Below the pieces are notes generated by a model that saw only the letters and a list, made by a program, of their open reading frames with translations, did not search any database and was not told the origin of the DNA. A program made the translations under genes and the position numbers. From Akkermansia muciniphila (lineage in GTDB: Bacteria; Verrucomicrobiota; Verrucomicrobiia; Verrucomicrobiales; Akkermansiaceae), in NCBI GenBank assembly GCA_945890645.1, contig CAMDCV010000029.1, positions 1-58,638 of the forward strand: a stretch of DNA of 58,638 nt. Direction: 5' to 3'. Below, piece by piece: positions 35,236 through 43,935 of this stretch. Position 1 is the stretch's first letter. Every line of letters starts with the position of its first letter.

Positions 35236-36606
35236 TCAAAAAGATCCCCCTAATGCCAAATGCAAATCGATCCGCGATTGCAGTCGCTCATTCTTCAACC
35301 GAATCAAGGTAGAGCGCGCATTGTTCGCACGACGCTGCGACTCCAACACTGAAAAGATATCGGCACCCTCAATCCCCTCTGAATAATCGCGCTCTGCTTG
35401 CCGCTCCGCGAGCGCCGCTTGTTCGACTTCCTTTTGCAAAAACCCTTCTTGCGCCGCCAGCGATGACTCCGCTGCTATGGCAGACTCCACTTCACGAAAC
35501 GCTTCCAGTGCGCTCTGCGCGTAGTCGTGAATCGCTGCTTGGTTGCGAGCAATTGCGGCACGCGCCTCCGCTTCGTTGGCACCACCGGAATAAAGATTTT
35601 GCGTGAGGTTCAATGTGATGTTGGTCACCAAGTCGGTGGGACTGAGCAAACGAGCGAAATTCCCGCGAGACGATCCGCTACTGCCCGTGAGTGACAGATT
35701 CGGTAAAAGATTTTTGCGAGTAGCATCGGCTCGTCCTGCACTCGCTTCGAGGCGCGCACGGGCCGCATGAAGATCGGGTCGACGTTCAATCAATGTCGCT
35801 GGAATACCCACCGGAATACGCCCATTCAACTCCGGCAAAGAGCGACCCGGCTGCAATGTTGCCGAAGGATAGCGGCCTAACAAAACTTCAAGACTCCTAG
35901 CGGCATCATCTCGTTCCAGTTCACGCGATTTCACGGTTCGCTGTGCTGCAGAGACGTTGGTGCGCCCCAGTTGCACATCGAGCGCCCGCACATTCGGCAC
36001 ACCCGCTTTGTAGTTGCGTTCGATGATGCGAAGATTTTTTTCGAACGACTCGAGCGTGGTCTGCGCCAATACCAACTGCTGCTGCGCGCTGATTAAGTTG
36101 CAATAACTCTTGGCCGTAGTCGCAGCGAGTGACAACCGCGCATTTCGAAACTCTGCCACTGCGGCCTCAAAATCAGCTGCCGTTGCTCGATTCAAATCGC
36201 GCAGCCTACCCCACAAATCCGGCTCCCACGAGGCGGCCAACGACAATCCATAGCGGTCAGAAGTTTCAGAATCGGAATTTGTCAAACCTCCACTCGCGCC
36301 AAGCCCAAGACGTGGCAACAAATCCGCACGCGATTGAATCGTAAGCTCTTTCGCCCCGCGCAAACGCGCCGCCGCCGCTTGCAGATTCTGATTATTTTGC
36401 TGCGCCTCTTGCACCGTCGATCGCATGCGAGCATCGGAAAATTCCTGCAACCATCCTTGGGATATCTGCTGGTTCGTCTTATTGCCCGCTGCCTGCCAAA
36501 CAGCCGGTGCATTGATTTTAAGCGAATTTTTTGGCGCAGGAATCAACGCGGCCCCGCAGCCCACAAGGATCAAGCAGCCAGTAAGACCAAACAAACGACG
36601 TAACAT
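35236..36606 (-). CDS. Outer-membrane efflux lipoprotein, NodT/OprM type (456 aa)
   Basis: The outer-membrane channel of a tripartite exporter. MLRRLFGLTGCLILVGCGAA gives a lipobox (LVGC). The two helical hairpin repeats of the TolC fold are clear (AAARLRGAKELTIQSRADLL; ARAAIARNQAAIHDYAQSAL), with RLGLGASGGL, SWEPDLWGRL and IPATLIERRPDLHAARARLE as NodT-family signatures. The ATG at 36606 is chosen for the lipobox; 30 more codons are open upstream. No RND pump or adaptor genes are next to it, so the partner is elsewhere. Confidence 0.9.
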   Translation of the reverse strand: MLRRLFGLTGCLILVGCGAALIPAPKNSLKINAPAVWQAAGNKTNQQISQGWLQEFSDARMRSTVQEAQQNNQNLQAAAARLRGAKELTIQSRADLLPRLGLGASGGLTNSDSETSDRYGLSLAASWEPDLWGRLRDLNRATAADFEAAVAEFRNARLSLAATTAKSYCNLISAQQQLVLAQTTLESFEKNLRIIERNYKAGVPNVRALDVQLGRTNVSAAQRTVKSRELERDDAARSLEVLLGRYPSATLQPGRSLPELNGRIPVGIPATLIERRPDLHAARARLEASAGRADATRKNLLPNLSLTGSSGSSRGNFARLLSPTDLVTNITLNLTQNLYSGGANEAEARAAIARNQAAIHDYAQSALEAFREVESAIAAESSLAAQEGFLQKEVEQAALAERQAERDYSEGIEGADIFSVLESQRRANNARSTLIRLKNERLQSRIDLHLALGGSF

Positions 36607-36777
36607 CACGAGGAAACTGTCACAGCCCTTGCAATCTTTCAAGTGCTTAGGAAGACACAAGACAATCAGACCTAAGACATATGATTTGAAAAACACTTCA
36701 CAAGTAATTCTGAAAATTCTGAAATTCTGTAAAAACAGCCACTCCTATCGAGATAGCTTATTACTTTCCAAGATTCA

Positions 36778-37269
36778 CTAAACAGGCGGTTCATCCAGCG
36801 CCACCCAACTGCGACATCCCCCATAGCGCGCTTCATAAGGAAACACCCACAGCTGCTCTAGAGGAAATACTTTTACCTTCGCCACATGAATGCTGCCGCA
36901 TGCCATTCCTTTGCCCTCCCAATCGAAGCGATCGCGCAACGTTTTTTCGGTGTAAATGTGCTGATCGGCAAACGACTGCAGTTCTTCCCAGTCCGTCACT
37001 GTGCGCGCCCACTCGACCTCGACCCGATGCGTGATCGTGATCAAATCACCCTTCTGCCACTCCGGCAGCACCTCTACCGGCACTGGCACGCGCACTTGTT
37101 CGCCGGTCGCGTGGAAGCGGGTCGGAAACAGAAAAAATTTCTCGTGCGCAAATGAAAACCCTTCGCGCCCTTCGTGAATTCCGCCCTTGCGTAGGATCAC
37201 GCTTTGCCGTCCATCGGCCAACGCATCGCAGACCACCTGCCACTCCTTAAATCCCATTGCCGTTTCCAT
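36778..37269 (-). CDS. DUF1802 protein (163 aa)
   Basis: A cytoplasmic protein of the DUF1802 family, known mainly from cyanobacteria and other environmental bacteria; function unknown. Typical blocks: GFKEWQVVCDALADGRQSVILRKGGIHEG (shown in parts: GFKEWQVVCDAL; VILRKGGIHE), FFLFPTRFHA and HIYTEKTLRDRFDWEGKG. The start could be at 37257 (MGFKEW). It is a single gene with a 117-nt gap to the DUF456 gene downstream, in which I see nothing. Confidence 0.8.
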   Translation of the reverse strand: METAMGFKEWQVVCDALADGRQSVILRKGGIHEGREGFSFAHEKFFLFPTRFHATGEQVRVPVPVEVLPEWQKGDLITITHRVEVEWARTVTDWEELQSFADQHIYTEKTLRDRFDWEGKGMACGSIHVAKVKVFPLEQLWVFPYEARYGGCRSWVALDEPPV

Positions 37270-37386
37270 GCGCCGTTGCTAGCGAAGCACTCACCTTGGC
37301 GCAAGTATTAACTCGACCGTTGTTGACGCCTAATGCGCCTTCATTCACCCAATAGACAATCTGTTTTCGAATCGGTATAATTTTCA

Positions 37387-37941
37387 TCACACCCACTCAA
37401 GAGCATCGATGACGATCCACACTGCCATCACCACACCCACGGCTAACTTAACGATCATCCCCGCCACCGTACCCAGTACACTGCCCACACCCGAGACAAT
37501 CGCGGGCGTATTTTCCTTTTTGGCAAAAAGTTTCTCGAAGAGCAACGCGCCGATCAAAGGCCCGAGAATGAGCCCGAAAGGAAAAAAGAACATTCCTACG
37601 ATGCCGCCGATCAATGCCCCCCAGGCACCCCATTTGCTGCCACCAAACCACTTCGTGCCCGCCGCGCCGCTAAAAAATTCAAAGGCCTGCGAGGCGGTCA
37701 ATAGGACCACCAGCACCACAAATGACCACCAGTGGATGCCCGATTCCTGACCCAGCATGAGTCGATGTGCCACCGCTGCGATCAATAAAATCAAGTGTCC
37801 GGGCAAAATCGGCACCAAACAACCCAGCAAACCTGCTAGAATCAAACTGACGGTCACAATCCATGCCACAGCCACACCAGTCGACTCCCATGAAACTAAG
37901 GCAAGCGCTTGTTCGAAGGCCAAAAACAGATCATTCCACAC
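37387..37941 (-). CDS. DUF456 membrane protein (184 aa)
   Basis: Five or so helices rich in Gly and Ala. The family mark is the duplicated glycine-rich pattern: SLILAGLLGCLVPILPGHLI, then SKWGAWGALIGGIVGMFFFP and GLILGPLIGALLFEKL. DUF456 proteins are small integral membrane proteins of unknown function. It is a monocistronic gene divergent from the Cys/Lys/Glu repeat protein. Confidence 0.82.
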   Translation of the reverse strand: MWNDLFLAFEQALALVSWESTGVAVAWIVTVSLILAGLLGCLVPILPGHLILLIAAVAHRLMLGQESGIHWWSFVVLVVLLTASQAFEFFSGAAGTKWFGGSKWGAWGALIGGIVGMFFFPFGLILGPLIGALLFEKLFAKKENTPAIVSGVGSVLGTVAGMIVKLAVGVVMAVWIVIDALEWV

Positions 37942-38018
37942 GACCGCCAGACTACTCCAGCCCCACTTTGGGTCAAGTTTCCTGAAAAAAATAATCTTTC
38001 GCAGACAAAATTTTCCGT

Positions 38019-38047
38019 TTGCGTCATTAGTAAATGAGGGCTAAGAT
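38019..38047 (+). promoter_or_regulatory. Putative promoter of the repeat-protein gene
   Basis: TTGCGT (38019-38024), 17-nt spacer, TAAGAT (38042-38047), 46 nt before the ATG at 38094. The leader is free of any Shine-Dalgarno sequence. Confidence 0.5.
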
Positions 38048-38093
38048 CAACTACTCCCTTGAGTAACACCAACAACACCTACCTATTCAACTT

Positions 38094-38468
38094 ATGAAAA
38101 AAACATTGTGGACCACGATCGGATTGCTTACTTTGACAGGCTTCGCTTTTGCGGGCGACTGCAAAAAGTGCAAAAAAGAAGGCGAAGAAGCCAAAGAAGA
38201 AACCGTAGCTCATTGCGGCAAGTGCGCTAAGAAAGAGCACGACGAAGAGAAAAAAGAAGAAGCCAAAAAAGAAGAGACCGTCGCTGGCAAGTGCAAGAAA
38301 GAGTGCGACAAGGATGAAGCCAAAGAAGAGGAAGGCACCCTCGCTGGCAAGTGCAAGAAAGAGTGCGACAAAGACGAAGCCAAAGAAGAGGAAGGAACTC
38401 TCGCTGGTAAGTGCAAAAAAGAGTGCGACAAAGACGAAGCTAAAGAAGAAGAAGGCACACTCGCCTAA
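38094..38468 (+). CDS. Exported Cys/Lys/Glu-rich repeat protein (124 aa)
   Basis: Signal peptide MKKTLWTTIGLLTLTGFAFA, cut before GDCKKC. The mature protein is almost entirely Lys, Glu, Asp, Ala, Gly and Cys. It has CKKC and CGKC, then three 20-residue repeats (GKCKKECDKDEAKEEEGTLA), after a degenerate copy at about 42-64. Each repeat has a CxxxC pair, giving ten cysteines in all. Charge and cysteine spacing suggest metal binding, probably as a helical, soluble periplasmic protein; no family is known. Monocistronic with its own promoter and a strong terminator, so it may be well expressed. Confidence 0.8.
   Translation: MKKTLWTTIGLLTLTGFAFAGDCKKCKKEGEEAKEETVAHCGKCAKKEHDEEKKEEAKKEETVAGKCKKECDKDEAKEEEGTLAGKCKKECDKDEAKEEEGTLAGKCKKECDKDEAKEEEGTLA
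38285..38464 (+). repeat. Three 60-bp tandem repeats inside the repeat-protein gene
   Basis: Exact period of 60 bases: copies start at 38285, 38345 and 38405 and differ mostly at third codon positions (GAT/GAC, GCC/GCT, CTC variants). This shows purifying selection on the protein after duplication. Copy number could vary between strains. Confidence 0.9.
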
Positions 38469-38492
38469 TCTACTTTTACTCTGTTCTCCAAA

Positions 38493-38526
38493 GCTGCCAG
38501 TGAAAACTGGCGGCTTTTTTGTTTTT
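38493..38526 (+). terminator. Rho-independent terminator
   Basis: GCTGCCAGT and ACTGGCGGC pair (one G-T) around a GAAA loop, followed by TTTTTTGTTTTT. It sits 25 nt after the stop of the repeat-protein gene. Confidence 0.9.
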
Positions 38527-38649
38527 CGACTGAGGCATACGTAACTGTTTCGTTAGCCCGTGAATCAATAGCCTTATTCTCATCTCAAATGCAAACTCGA
38601 CACTAGCATACCGCCCGAATACAAATCTTCCCGCACACCATTACTATTC

Positions 38650-39327
38650 ATGTCCATCGCCGCTATCATCGTCGCCGCCGGTTCCTCCCAACGCATGGGC
38701 TTTGACAAACTTGCCGCCGATTTGCGCGGTCGACCGGTACTCGCTCACTCGGTGGAAGCATTTTCAGCTGCTTCATCAATCGATGAAATTTTTGTTGTTT
38801 GCTCAGCACAGCGTTTTGAAGAACTCCTTTCAGGCCCTTTTGCTAAACCGATTTATCGCGTGGAGGGTGGTGCCACACGTCAAGAATCTGTCTATCATGG
38901 CCTCAAAGCACTCTCCGCTGAAACTACGATCGTCGCTGTACACGATGGCGCACGACCATTGATTCAGCCATCTGAAATCGAAACCTGTCTCCAACAGGCA
39001 CGCAAGTATGGTGCTTGTGCACTGGGGCGTCGCGTCGCGGAGACACTCAAACGGGCTGATCAAGAAGGCTTTGCGCGCAGTAGCGTCGAACGCGAAGGGC
39101 TATGGTTCATGGAAACTCCCCAATGTTTCCGCGTGAATGCACTCCGACGCGCTTACCAACAAGTGAGAGAGCGCCACTTGGTCGTGACAGATGAGGTGTC
39201 GGCCATGGAAGCTACCGGTATATCCTCCTATTTGGTGGAATCAAAAGCGCCCAATCTAAAAATTACTGTGCCCGCCGACCTCAAGCTAGCCGCCTATTTG
39301 ATGGACGATGCCGAGGAAACGCGCTAA
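38650..39327 (+). CDS. ispD: 2-C-methyl-D-erythritol 4-phosphate cytidylyltransferase IspD (225 aa)
   Basis: Third step of the non-mevalonate isoprenoid pathway: MEP + CTP gives CDP-ME. Motifs: IIVAAGSSQRMGFDKL (nucleotide loop), ARPLIQPSEIETCL with VHDGARP, and the ending VTDEVSAMEATG. Length normal. No ispF is fused or adjacent. The next gene (M16 protease) starts 11 nt after its stop. Confidence 0.93.
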   Translation: MSIAAIIVAAGSSQRMGFDKLAADLRGRPVLAHSVEAFSAASSIDEIFVVCSAQRFEELLSGPFAKPIYRVEGGATRQESVYHGLKALSAETTIVAVHDGARPLIQPSEIETCLQQARKYGACALGRRVAETLKRADQEGFARSSVEREGLWFMETPQCFRVNALRRAYQQVRERHLVVTDEVSAMEATGISSYLVESKAPNLKITVPADLKLAAYLMDDAEETR

Positions 39328-39338
39328 AATTTCTCGCC

Positions 39339-40571
39339 ATGCATCACCCTTATCACTGGCAAACTCTTCCAAACGGCATGCGTTTGGCGACCGCGAGTCT
39401 GCCGCAAGCGGAATGCGCGACTCTCGCGATCTACATCCCCGCCGGTTCGCGACACGACCCCGCTGGACTTGCAGGGCTCGCTCATTTCATGGAGCACATG
39501 GCATTCAAAGGAACGGCCAAACGCTCAGCGCGCCAACTCTCGATGGATCTCGAAAAATCCGGTGCCCAAGCCAATGCTTGCACGGCAGAAGATCACACGG
39601 TTTATGATGCCCGAGGTGATGCCTCGGCACTGCCATTATTAGCCGACATCTTGAGTGACATGGTCTGGCATTCTTCTCTACCACCTCGCGAAATTTCGTT
39701 AGAGCGCGATGTCATCCACGAGGAAATCACCATGTATGAGGAAACGCCCGGCGATCACATCGGCGACCTCATTTCTCAAGCGCTGTGGTCGCCCGATCCG
39801 TTGGGAGAACCGATCACGGGAACTCACAAATCACTCGATGCGATCAATCGCAATCATTTGTTCGAATTTTGCCAACGTCATCATTTTCGCTCGGACATCG
39901 TCATCGCAGCCGCTGGACCCTACTCTCCCGCGGAATTTGCTACGATTTTGCTACCCTACTTGCCGGAGCAATCCCAGTCGCCGCCTGCCGCCCTAGCGCC
40001 CTTTGTCGTAAAAAATAAATCCACCCCCGTGATCCAGCACCGCGATACGGAGCAACTGCAGCTTGCCATCGCCTACCACACACCGGGGCGTCATCACGTG
40101 GGTCGACATGCTTTACGATTGCTCTCGATTCTGTTAGGCGAGTCCACCAGTTCGCGGCTATTCCAGAAACTGCGGGAAGAACGAGGGCTGTGTTATCACA
40201 TTTCTTCCGATCTCGCGATGTTCGAGGACACGGGCTCTCTCGAAATCTCCATGGGTCTCGATCCCGAATCACGCGATGAGGCGCTGCAAACGATTCATCG
40301 CGAAATCAAACAACTGATCCGCGAAGGCCCCAGCCACGAAGAACTGGAACGCGCAAAAAAAATCGCCATCACAGCGAACAAAATCGCTCTCGAATCCACC
40401 GCGGCACAGATGGCCTGGGTAGCGGAATCATTGCTATTTGAGGGAGATATCATCAGCCCCGCTGAATCGCGTGCGCGATTGTTGCCTGTAACCACGGAGG
40501 AAGTGCGCGCCATGGCAGAGAAAATCTTCTCCCCCGCTAATCAGGCGATTGCCGAAATTCGCTCGCTCTGA
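39339..40571 (+). CDS. M16 family zinc metalloprotease (410 aa)
   Basis: An insulinase/PqqL-type peptidase with the inverted zinc motif HFMEHMAFKGT (HxxEH), the following Glu in AEDHTVYD-type region and the second-domain mark RLFQKLREERGLCYHISS. Single-chain 410-residue form like bacterial mitochondrial-processing-peptidase homologues. There is no signal peptide, so it acts in the cytoplasm. It is paired with ispD (11-nt gap). Confidence 0.9.
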   Translation: MHHPYHWQTLPNGMRLATASLPQAECATLAIYIPAGSRHDPAGLAGLAHFMEHMAFKGTAKRSARQLSMDLEKSGAQANACTAEDHTVYDARGDASALPLLADILSDMVWHSSLPPREISLERDVIHEEITMYEETPGDHIGDLISQALWSPDPLGEPITGTHKSLDAINRNHLFEFCQRHHFRSDIVIAAAGPYSPAEFATILLPYLPEQSQSPPAALAPFVVKNKSTPVIQHRDTEQLQLAIAYHTPGRHHVGRHALRLLSILLGESTSSRLFQKLREERGLCYHISSDLAMFEDTGSLEISMGLDPESRDEALQTIHREIKQLIREGPSHEELERAKKIAITANKIALESTAAQMAWVAESLLFEGDIISPAESRARLLPVTTEEVRAMAEKIFSPANQAIAEIRSL

Positions 40572-40645
40572 GCCACAAAAATTTCCCACACGCAGGGTTG
40601 CTTCAGCACCGCATTTCCGCTAGCTAAAGGCACACAAATTCTCTC

Positions 40646-42304
40646 ATGCTCACTCTGCTGAAAATCCGCAACCTTGCTCTCGTCGATGAACTATCTTGGG
40701 AACTAGATCGCGGGTTAATCAGCGTCACTGGTGAAACCGGCGCAGGAAAATCTGTCATCGTTGGAGCATTGAAACTCGTTCTCGGAGAACGCGCAGATAA
40801 ATCATTGATTCGCACGGGAGAAGACACTTGCACGGTGGAGGCAGCGTTCACTTTGCAAGCCGCAGACGAGATCGCCGCGATCTTTGCCGATAACGGACTC
40901 GACTTTTCACTGCACGAAGACCTCATCATCCGTCGTGTGATCAGTGCCACCAGCACGCGCCAATTCATCAATGATTCGCCTGTCACACTCGGTCTGTTGA
41001 AAAAACTCGGAGAGCACCTTGTTGATCTTCACGGACCGCACGACCACCAATCGTTACTCTCCACCGATCGGCAATTAGCAATGCTCGATGCCTTCGCCGG
41101 CGCGGAGTCGCAGATCGCCACCTACCGCCAACACTGGTATGCCTGGAAACAGAAAGTAGCCGAATGGCAGAGCCTGCGCGATGCCGATGCAGTGTCCTCA
41201 CGCGAGTTAGAACTCCTGCGTCACCAAGCTGATGAAATCAATGCCGCTAATTTCCAAGCCGATGAGGAAACGGAGTTGATGAACCGCTATCGGCGCGGCC
41301 AAAGCGCAACACGCTTATTAGAAAATGCCACCAGTGCCATCCGTATTCTCAGCAGTGAAGAAGAGGGCATTTCCTCACGCCTCAGCGAACTGCAACGATT
41401 GATTCGCGATTTGGAAAAATGGGATCCTTCCATGAGTGAACGCTGCGCCGGATTGGAAACCGCGATAGTCGAATTACAAGATCTCGAAAGCACTCTCGCC
41501 GATTACCTCGAAGAACTCGAAATCAATCCCGAGGAAGCCACCGCACTGGAAGACCGCGTAAATCTGTTAGAGTCACTCAAGCGCAAATACGGCGGCAGCA
41601 TCACGAGTATTCTGGAAGCGCGGGATGAAGCGATGTTGCGCCTCGACAACATCGAAAACCGTGGCGAAAAACTCGTCGCCCTAGAATCTCAAATCGCCAC
41701 ATTGCGCCAAGAACTCGATTCTAGCGCGCTAAAACTCAGCGCCTTGCGTCGCAAGGCCGCGCCAAAACTTTCCAAGGAAATCGCCGCCCAACTCAAAGAT
41801 CTCGGCTTCAAACAATCCGCTTTTGAAATCGCACTTCACTCAGTGAATGAGCCAACTTCCCACGGCATGGAATCGACCGATTTCCTCTTTGGTCCGAACC
41901 CCGGCGAGCCGATGCACCCGCTGCGCCATGTTGCCTCCAGTGGCGAAATCAGTCGCGTGATGCTCGCAGTAAAAAGCGCCCTTGCCGAGCAAGACGCTAC
42001 GCCCTTGATGGTCTTCGATGAGATTGATGCCAACGTCGGTGGTGAAGTCGCCAAGGCTGTCGGACTTAAAATGGCCGTTCTCGGCGCGCGCCACCAAGTC
42101 ATCGCGATCACCCACTTCCCCCAAGTAGCCGCTACTGCGGCACGACACTTTGTCGTAGAAAAAGAAATCACCCACGGCAGAACGCGCTCGCGCATTTTCC
42201 CTGTCAGTGGCGAAGCAAGAATTCACGAGCTCGTGCGCATGCTCGGCGGTGGTGGGGAATCCGCCCGCGCTATGGCCAAGAGTTTGTTAGAGAATGCTAC
42301 TTAA
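40646..42304 (+). CDS. recN: DNA repair protein RecN (552 aa)
   Basis: An SMC-like ATPase in double-strand break repair. Walker A is GETGAGKS (residues 29-36), followed by QFINDSPVTLGLLKKLGEHL, LVDLHGPHDHQSLL, central coiled coils (about 150-340), then SSGEISRVMLAVKSALA (signature) and LMVFDEIDANVGGEVA (Walker B), and finally QVIAITHFPQVAATA. Length normal. Its stop codon overlaps that of the convergent pseudopilin-like gene by three bases. No LexA-type box is recognised upstream. Confidence 0.95.
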   Translation: MLTLLKIRNLALVDELSWELDRGLISVTGETGAGKSVIVGALKLVLGERADKSLIRTGEDTCTVEAAFTLQAADEIAAIFADNGLDFSLHEDLIIRRVISATSTRQFINDSPVTLGLLKKLGEHLVDLHGPHDHQSLLSTDRQLAMLDAFAGAESQIATYRQHWYAWKQKVAEWQSLRDADAVSSRELELLRHQADEINAANFQADEETELMNRYRRGQSATRLLENATSAIRILSSEEEGISSRLSELQRLIRDLEKWDPSMSERCAGLETAIVELQDLESTLADYLEELEINPEEATALEDRVNLLESLKRKYGGSITSILEARDEAMLRLDNIENRGEKLVALESQIATLRQELDSSALKLSALRRKAAPKLSKEIAAQLKDLGFKQSAFEIALHSVNEPTSHGMESTDFLFGPNPGEPMHPLRHVASSGEISRVMLAVKSALAEQDATPLMVFDEIDANVGGEVAKAVGLKMAVLGARHQVIAITHFPQVAATAARHFVVEKEITHGRTRSRIFPVSGEARIHELVRMLGGGGESARAMAKSLLENAT

Positions 42305-43065
42305 GGATTAGTCGGCTCCCTCTCAGGTAACAAGGCCACTGGCTTCATATTTCCCCACATCGTATGGCGTCCTGAATCAAGTAGCGTGACACCATTTACA
42401 TAAATTTTATGATCAGAGGGATCCAATTTTTCGTTACTTGCGGACCCATCGACTCGGAGATACACGCCACGACCCGAATAACTCTTATGTTCAAACGATC
42501 CCCATTCATTCACCAAGGGAGCCATCAGGATCGGTAATCTGCCATCGTCATCGGTGCTTAAGCCGAAACGTTTGCCGTTCACTTCAGTCATGACATACGA
42601 AAATCCGCATTCGTTATTTTCAAAAATACGTGACGGGGGTGATATGACATCGTCGGGTTTTAGGTTTCGGTATCTTACATCTTTTACGAAAAAAATCTCC
42701 TCACTTCTTACATAACCTCCGGCAATCAATTGACCTAAATAATCATCGGAATGGTTGCCACGGAAGTCATTCAATTCGGGATTTTTCGCGGCACTATTGT
42801 CATCTGGCAAGCGCCCAAAATCCGATTCAAAATCCATCATAACGCCGTATATGGATCTGCTGTTATTCATGGCTTGAGTCATATCCATTTTCTTACCTTC
42901 CCTTATCACCACCGGAATCATAATCATTCCGAATACAAAGATCACTAGCAAAACCCACAGGACTAGCTTGATGCCAAATGCTGGTTTCCCATTGCTCGGC
43001 GTATTCGCCTGCCATTCTTCTCGCGGGAGGACATCTTCAACGCTCGACTGATGTTTGTCTTCCAT
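42301..43065 (-). CDS. Pseudopilin-like membrane protein (254 aa)
   Basis: An N-terminal cytoplasmic part of ~28 residues, one helix (IKLVLWVLLVIFVFGMIMIP), then MNNSRSIYGVMMDFESDFGRLPDD, a pattern common to type II secretion pseudopilins and pilin-like proteins of Verrucomicrobiota. There is no Gly-Phe/Glu prepilin cleavage site before the helix, so it is not processed in the usual way. The globular part shows GFSYVMTEVNG and WGSFEHKSYSGRGVYLRVDG. Function unknown; a lone gene. Confidence 0.65.
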   Translation of the reverse strand: MEDKHQSSVEDVLPREEWQANTPSNGKPAFGIKLVLWVLLVIFVFGMIMIPVVIREGKKMDMTQAMNNSRSIYGVMMDFESDFGRLPDDNSAAKNPELNDFRGNHSDDYLGQLIAGGYVRSEEIFFVKDVRYRNLKPDDVISPPSRIFENNECGFSYVMTEVNGKRFGLSTDDDGRLPILMAPLVNEWGSFEHKSYSGRGVYLRVDGSASNEKLDPSDHKIYVNGVTLLDSGRHTMWGNMKPVALLPEREPTNP

Positions 43066-43167
43066 TTCGTATGCCTAGCAGAAATCGTGGAATTAGTCCA
43101 TCCACAAGCTCACTTCTCTGCGCGAAACATGTTTTCCGGTACGATGCATCCTAATGAGCAAAGCAAA

Positions 43168-43184
43168 GCGGTGATGCTCACCGC
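43168..43184 (-). terminator. Possible terminator after the SGNH gene
   Basis: A perfect GCGGTGA/TCACCGC hairpin with a 3-nt loop lies 19 nt past the stop of the SGNH-hydrolase gene and is followed on the minus strand by TTTGCTTTGC. The T run is weak. Confidence 0.45.
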
Positions 43185-43203
43185 AGTCCAAGGCCTTCGG
43201 CTT

Positions 43204-43917
43204 TTACTTGCCGAGTCGAAACCAGGGTAGGAGTTGCTCAACCACTAATTGATGCCCGGCGGCATTCGGGTGATTGATTTGTGACATGAGATCATCGAGC
43301 TTCTTTCCGGCTTTCATCCAGTTTTGATAGGCAAGGTAGGAGTCGGCAAGAGCCACACCATTTTTCTCCGCAAGCGTACGGATTTGCGCGGCCTGCTTGC
43401 TCAATGGATCCGTGTCATCAAGCATCTTCGCACGCGTATCGCCCGTGGGCGTAAGCAGGATCACTTTCACGCCAGCGGCTTTGGCCTCATCGATCATCTG
43501 CTGCAAGTTCTTTGCCGATTCTTCCATGGTCAAGCGCCTGTCGTTCAAACCGTAGTCGATGAGCACCACGTCGGGTTTCATGCAAAGCACATCGCGCGTA
43601 AATCGCTCCGCACCTGTTTTCGAAGTTTCTCCACCGATGGCTGTGACGATGACATTCACCACTGCATGCGGATGCTTTTCTTTCACCGCGCGATGCAACA
43701 CATGTGGATACGCTACAAAGGTATCCACATGGGGTGTTTTTGCATAGCCCGATGGCACGCTATGACCATGGCAGACGATATTCATCGTGCGGTTTTTCGG
43801 CCAAGCGACGTCGAGCGCTTTGACAAATTCCGCTAAATAGGTCGCTGGTTCAGCCTTGGTGGATTGCGCGAGAAGAGGCAACGCACAGAATAAAAGTAGC
43901 AGCAGGATTTTTTTCAT
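43204..43917 (-). CDS. Exported SGNH-type hydrolase (237 aa)
   Basis: Signal peptide MKKILLLLLFCALPLLAQST. The catalytic blocks are those of SGNH/GDSL esterases with variations: block I reads CHGHSVPSGY (Ser nucleophile), block II has TAIGGETS, block III is IDYGLNDRR and block V is INHPNAAGHQL (His). It is likely a carbohydrate or lipid esterase in the periplasm, in the style of rhamnogalacturonan-acetylesterase relatives. It starts 18 nt after the YiiX-like gene ends, so both are probably one operon. Confidence 0.83.
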   Translation of the reverse strand: MKKILLLLLFCALPLLAQSTKAEPATYLAEFVKALDVAWPKNRTMNIVCHGHSVPSGYAKTPHVDTFVAYPHVLHRAVKEKHPHAVVNVIVTAIGGETSKTGAERFTRDVLCMKPDVVLIDYGLNDRRLTMEESAKNLQQMIDEAKAAGVKVILLTPTGDTRAKMLDDTDPLSKQAAQIRTLAEKNGVALADSYLAYQNWMKAGKKLDDLMSQINHPNAAGHQLVVEQLLPWFRLGK

Positions 43918-43935
43918 GGGCGAGTGATGAGTAGC

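Noticed and set aside
38285-38464. Three 60-bp repeats considered as a CRISPR or minisatellite
   Set aside because: There are no spacers, the period is a multiple of three, and changes are mostly silent within an open frame with a signal peptide, so they are coding repeats.
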